A stretch of 64,000 nucleotides of DNA from Fulvivirga ligni (lineage in GTDB: Bacteria > Bacteroidota > Bacteroidia > Cytophagales > Cyclobacteriaceae), in assembly GCF_021389935.1 (NCBI RefSeq), contig NZ_CP089979.1, positions 5,623,001 to 5,687,000 on the forward strand, in the 5' to 3' direction. Position numbers and translations under genes: made by a program. Below, piece by piece: positions 60,366 to 64,000 of this stretch. Each line of letters opens with the position of its first letter. Within the stretch, counting starts at the first letter, position 1. The notes beneath the pieces were generated by a model. It did not search any database. It was not told the origin of the DNA and saw nothing but the letters and a program-made list of their open reading frames with translations.

Positions 60366-62353
60366 TTTACTTTTTCAAACGCAATGGCCTGATTAAATGT
60401 CTTCACTATCTGGTCATAGTAAAACTTTATCCTCGGGTATTCATGAGACTCATAAACGGCCTTTTTAAAGCTATATGAAGCTTCCGTAAACACCTGATTG
60501 CCATCTTGCTTATAAGTAATGTTAACCAAAGCCAGATCATCCACCACATTGTAGCCTTCTGGAAGAGATACTGGTTGATACCCATCTGGTATTTGAATAG
60601 AAGAACTGTATTTTATGACTTTGGCGTATTCCATATCCACAGGATAAGTGCGGGTCTTCTGTTGCAGCCTGTTTCTCTGAATGGGCATTTCGAGAAAAGG
60701 TTTTACTACTATCCTGGAAGCAATGACATCTACATCACTATTTCCTTTTACCACCATGGTATATGGAATATCATTTCTATCATAATTCATGGTCGAAACC
60801 TCATCCACATTTTTAAAACCCTTATCCAGAAACGCATCTTTTAATTTCGACTCGTCATCATCGTAACTGAATTTATAATTAAATGCCTCATATTCATTCG
60901 CCTGCAAATTCACAGAACATTCTGATTTCAGTGTTTCCACATTAGGAATAATAGTGAACTGGGCTGATAAAAAACTTGGGGCATTGTTTTCAAGACTTAC
61001 CCAAAATGGCTTATCCTCTCTGATTACCAATCCTTTTTCATTCAGACACCAAATGGGTAGCTTGTCATATGATACAAAACTTTGGGTGCCATCCGCCAAG
61101 AACATATTATCATCTGCCTCAACTAGTACCGCCGTGTAATTAAAGAAATGGTCAAACGGATAATCCGCTGCAATTTTACCATGACTACGTGTGCTCAGGA
61201 TTACCGGAGAGGCAGTAATTCCAGCCTGACGAAGCAGACCTATTAAGAACAGGTTAATCTCCCCACTGGTACCGGAACGTGTTTCTAAAAGCTCCTTTGG
61301 CGAATGATATGCATATTCTGTAAACGTCTTGTTCCAATTGATATGTTGGCGAACATAGTCAACCAGTACTTTTGCCTTCTGCTTATCGGTTTTTCCTGCT
61401 AAATTCAAGTCTTCCAATATGTCTTTAGCCTGTTTTTGAGCTTTCTTTACATACTTCCCAAAATTGTCATTATCAAGCAGCTCTTCAGTTAACTTGGGCC
61501 AGGTAGAAATAATTTCTTCACTACCACCAGTAGGTCTATGAAATTTGGCCAGCTGAAAATCCAGCTTCATGATATAATCATTTTTAGAGGTAATGAATCC
61601 TTCATCTTTAAATGCAGGCACATCTTTCATTACATAGGTGTGAATTACATCCTTAAACTTGAAACCATTTCCCATAGTCTGACCATAAGCTTCAGAAACA
61701 TTACCATACTTCCGCTCCACTCTGCCCACTTCTGAATTCTGATAGTCAAATTTCTTTATCCCTTGTGCTATGAAAACATATTCGTAGAAGGGAATCATAT
61801 TTACTTTATACTCACTATATATGGTCGGGATCTCATCTTGAAAGGTCCAGTCTGGCATTTTGCTTCTAAATGGCGTTTCCAGCACGTACTTATATTCAAT
61901 TACAGAACCTTCTTTCACATCTGGGAATGCAAATTTCATCACCTTCCATCTGTCATTAATGGTCTCTTCGTAAATGGCTTTTTTAGAAAGCTCTTTAGTG
62001 GTAATCACACCATTTTCCTCATTATAGGTGTAAGCTTCAATGCTTCTCACTATTTCGGTTTTCCCATACCCATCAACATAATAAGGGATGGAAATCTCTG
62101 CATAATGCATTGCAGAGGCTTTAAATATTTTTATTCTCTTTATTTCCGTGAACTCTATGTTATAATTACCATCCAGGAACACTGAGTGTCCTACGTTAAA
62201 TAAGACCACAGCATCCGCTTCCGGGTCCTTTTCATAGAATTCCAGATCCATCTCCGGACTTCCAATCACAGAGAATCGCTTGGACAGTTCCTGTGATTTA
62301 CCACTGATCACAATTGTGAAAAGAAAGACAGCTAAGAATAAAAGTCTCTTCAT
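60362..62353 (-). CDS. DUF3857/transglutaminase-like exported protein with Ser at the Cys position
   Basis: This 663-aa protein has a signal peptide ending near ISGKSQ (residue 21). A DUF3857 domain (~50-250) is followed by a transglutaminase-like core (~290-430) with ETRSGTSGEINLFLIGLLRQAGI, then a C-terminal DUF2569-like beta domain. The paired protein upstream has the usual YGDCKGL with the catalytic Cys. Here the corresponding position is S363, so it is probably not an active Cys enzyme. It may be a structural or binding partner. It lies 2 bp after its paralog and is surely cotranscribed. Confidence 0.88.
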   Translation of the reverse strand: MKRLLFLAVFLFTIVISGKSQELSKRFSVIGSPEMDLEFYEKDPEADAVVLFNVGHSVFLDGNYNIEFTEIKRIKIFKASAMHYAEISIPYYVDGYGKTEIVRSIEAYTYNEENGVITTKELSKKAIYEETINDRWKVMKFAFPDVKEGSVIEYKYVLETPFRSKMPDWTFQDEIPTIYSEYKVNMIPFYEYVFIAQGIKKFDYQNSEVGRVERKYGNVSEAYGQTMGNGFKFKDVIHTYVMKDVPAFKDEGFITSKNDYIMKLDFQLAKFHRPTGGSEEIISTWPKLTEELLDNDNFGKYVKKAQKQAKDILEDLNLAGKTDKQKAKVLVDYVRQHINWNKTFTEYAYHSPKELLETRSGTSGEINLFLIGLLRQAGITASPVILSTRSHGKIAADYPFDHFFNYTAVLVEADDNMFLADGTQSFVSYDKLPIWCLNEKGLVIREDKPFWVSLENNAPSFLSAQFTIIPNVETLKSECSVNLQANEYEAFNYKFSYDDDESKLKDAFLDKGFKNVDEVSTMNYDRNDIPYTMVVKGNSDVDVIASRIVVKPFLEMPIQRNRLQQKTRTYPVDMEYAKVIKYSSSIQIPDGYQPVSLPEGYNVVDDLALVNITYKQDGNQVFTEASYSFKKAVYESHEYPRIKFYYDQIVKTFNQAIAFEKVN

Positions 62354-62355
62354 AT

Positions 62356-64000
62356 TTATGGTGTTATAACGGCTGCAACCTTCTTCTCCGCAGCTTCTAT
62401 ATTTTCAAAAAATTCGTAAAATTTTGGATATTCAGCCAGGGAATATGTCCGGGTGTAAAGTTCAAATCGGCGAACAAAAAGTATCTGATTACCTTTTTTC
62501 TCACATTTTAAAGAAAAACTTCCGTAATCAGAATCCACTGATACTGGGGCAGGTATCTCTACTTTTCCGGACTCTAACCACGACAAGTTATAAACCATAG
62601 AGTCTAGCTGATTTACAGGATAATTGATTTTCACTGGTAATTTCCGGGAGGCCGGACGCTCAAACGAAAGGTTCATGGTATGAGGTTGCACTACCTTCAT
62701 TCCTGCAATATCCTGCACCTGATCTTTTACCTTACAAGTTAAATTGGCTCCGATATATGTACTATCTCGGTGGTTTTCAGTTAGTTCGAAATTTTCCAAT
62801 TCGGTACCTGAATTATGAACAACTCGAGATAAATATTTCTGCTGATCTGCCGCATTAACATTTCTATTTAAGGCATTGTACTGCTCAAAAAATGCTCCTG
62901 TCAAATGCTTTTTTATATGCAATTCTCCATTACCCTCATGATCTAATGTATAGTTATAGGTAGTAGCGCTCATGGAATTGTCTGAAGTCAAAGATGGTGT
63001 TTTCACAAATTTGGAGTTACTACCATCCACCACAAAAGCATATCTACCTTGAGTAAAGGTTCCCATATAGTTAAAGGGATTGATCTGAGACGTATTCTCA
63101 AGCCATACGGTATCTTTCTCAAAGGGCACCATGAGCACAACATGATTAAACTGCTGACTTGGAAAATCAAAATCCACATCATCAAACTTATCCCCCGCGT
63201 CAATTAAGGTGTAGTAAGAATTTATACCTACATAAGACAGCATAGCCTTCATATAAATAGTTAACCCTTTACAGTCTCCATACTTTTTATCACAGACATA
63301 GCTGGCGGGAAATGGCTTCAATCCGCCTGTTTCAAGGCTTACGTTGATATATCTGGTATTGTCCTGAAGATAATGGTATAAGATTTTTACAATTTCCTTT
63401 CTATCACTTACGCCCTTTATCAGTTGATCTATCTTTTGCTGTTCTGATACTGGTAGTTCTTCCAGTTTGTAGATCAAATCATTGATCCAAGTACCAAATG
63501 AGCTCCAGGAGTTCTGATAGCCCATGGTTTCATAATAAAATTTGGCTGGCACCAACTTTACACTTGGCGCTATCTCAGTAATTAATGGGCTAAATTTTTC
63601 ATATCCCTCAAATGCTGGTAAGTCGTGTGCCTCCCAGGTTTCAACCACCTCTCCGGCAAAGGTGGAATCATATTTTAGCTCCGGTGAAAAAGATTTTAGC
63701 ACCTTGAAATTCTTCGGATAATGAAGGGATAGTTTGGCGTTTTTCACCGAGACATTTGACGAATAGTAAGGTAGCCAATGGGCGATATAAAAATAATCTT
63801 TAGTGGTCCGCTGGTATTTGTACTCTAATCTGTAAGGATATTCATGACCTTGAAGTGTAAACTCCAGCACCAACTGATCATCATGAAAGGTATCTGTGGT
63901 AAGATCACTATGAACTGAAATATCTTTTTTCTTGAGTTTACGAGTAATATTTCCTCTTGTATCAAGAATATTTGCTTCTAAAAGATCTAAGCTCTCATCT
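62356..64000 (-). CDS. DUF3857/transglutaminase-like exported protein (N-terminus cut by window edge)
   Basis: The frame stays open from 62356 to the window end; a GTG at 63873 is internal, not the start. DUF3857 features (FYIAHWLPYYSS...FSPLITEIAPSVKLVP) lead to a transglutaminase-like core with KKYGDCKGLTIYMKAML, where the Cys (codon at 63271-63273) is the expected nucleophile, then VVLMVPFEKDTVWLENTSQINPF. It is probably active, unlike its downstream partner. Bacteroidota DUF3857 proteins are surface-linked and of unknown substrate. It sits 2 bp before its paralog. Confidence 0.87.
   Translation of the reverse strand, partial: DESLDLLEANILDTRGNITRKLKKKDISVHSDLTTDTFHDDQLVLEFTLQGHEYPYRLEYKYQRTTKDYFYIAHWLPYYSSNVSVKNAKLSLHYPKNFKVLKSFSPELKYDSTFAGEVVETWEAHDLPAFEGYEKFSPLITEIAPSVKLVPAKFYYETMGYQNSWSSFGTWINDLIYKLEELPVSEQQKIDQLIKGVSDRKEIVKILYHYLQDNTRYINVSLETGGLKPFPASYVCDKKYGDCKGLTIYMKAMLSYVGINSYYTLIDAGDKFDDVDFDFPSQQFNHVVLMVPFEKDTVWLENTSQINPFNYMGTFTQGRYAFVVDGSNSKFVKTPSLTSDNSMSATTYNYTLDHEGNGELHIKKHLTGAFFEQYNALNRNVNAADQQKYLSRVVHNSGTELENFELTENHRDSTYIGANLTCKVKDQVQDIAGMKVVQPHTMNLSFERPASRKLPVKINYPVNQLDSMVYNLSWLESGKVEIPAPVSVDSDYGSFSLKCEKKGNQILFVRRFELYTRTYSLAEYPKFYEFFENIEAAEKKVAAVITP

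Noticed and set aside
61763-62185. 140-codon plus-strand frame inside the DUF3857 gene
   Set aside because: It is an antisense shadow with no domain and an unlikely composition (very rich in His, Phe and Ile).
1-64000. CRISPR arrays, rRNA operons or prophage structural genes
   Set aside because: No spacer-repeat pattern, rRNA-like block or phage morphogenesis gene was seen in the window.

Overview
The window looks like the chromosome of a free-living, glycan-degrading member of the Bacteroidota, probably the Cytophagales type. The evidence is a SusC/SusD pair, many lipoprotein or Sec-exported glycoside hydrolases, near-absence of strong Shine-Dalgarno sequences, TAnnTTTG-like -7 boxes, TPR/LuxR-like regulators and DUF3857 transglutaminase-like proteins. 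No genus can be fixed from the sequence alone.

Positions 1-27084 form one large polysaccharide utilization locus (PUL). It encodes GH20 (partial, minus), then a plus-strand operon GH29, GH29-B, M81 metallopeptidase-like lipoprotein, GH35; a minus-strand SusC-SusD pair; a LacI-family regulator with a GH3; a NagB/PIG-L fusion; a minus-strand operon GH92, MFS sugar permease, ROK kinase; and a GH2 beta-mannosidase. The activities (two fucosidases, beta-galactosidase, beta-hexosaminidase, alpha-mannosidase, xylosidase-type GH3, beta-mannosidase, GlcN-6-P deaminase) match what is needed to strip a plant/invertebrate-type complex N-glycan carrying core fucose, core xylose and Lewis-a-like antennae. 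Eight copies of a 16-bp palindrome (consensus ATGTGTGCGCACACAT, central CG) lie upstream of nearly every transcription unit of this locus, and I found none elsewhere in the window. They make a self-contained LacI-type regulon.

Positions 27085-28576 are AT-rich and contain a tRNA 3'-end fragment followed by a terminator, a likely integration scar, plus two small unknown exported/membrane proteins. Positions 28577-38440 hold a plus-strand cluster: SDR reductase, an unusual KAS III-like enzyme lacking the catalytic His and Asn, Na+/solute symporter, acyl-CoA ligase, an unknown helical protein, a secreted alpha/beta hydrolase and a TonB-dependent receptor. It could take up and activate a carboxylic acid (perhaps a hydroxy acid released from an ester).

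Positions 38441-64000 are mixed housekeeping and signalling: a TPR lipoprotein, two small related repeat lipoproteins (one only 47 aa), lipoate ligase, TlpA-like thioredoxin, GT2 glycosyltransferase, a bacteriophytochrome histidine kinase with its response regulator, a TolB-propeller amidohydrolase, a sterol-desaturase/hydrolase pair, a TPR-LuxR-like regulator, a stand-alone CheB, a sialate O-acetylesterase, a Crp-like regulator, a DoxX-like protein, and two tandem DUF3857 proteins, the last cut by the window edge.
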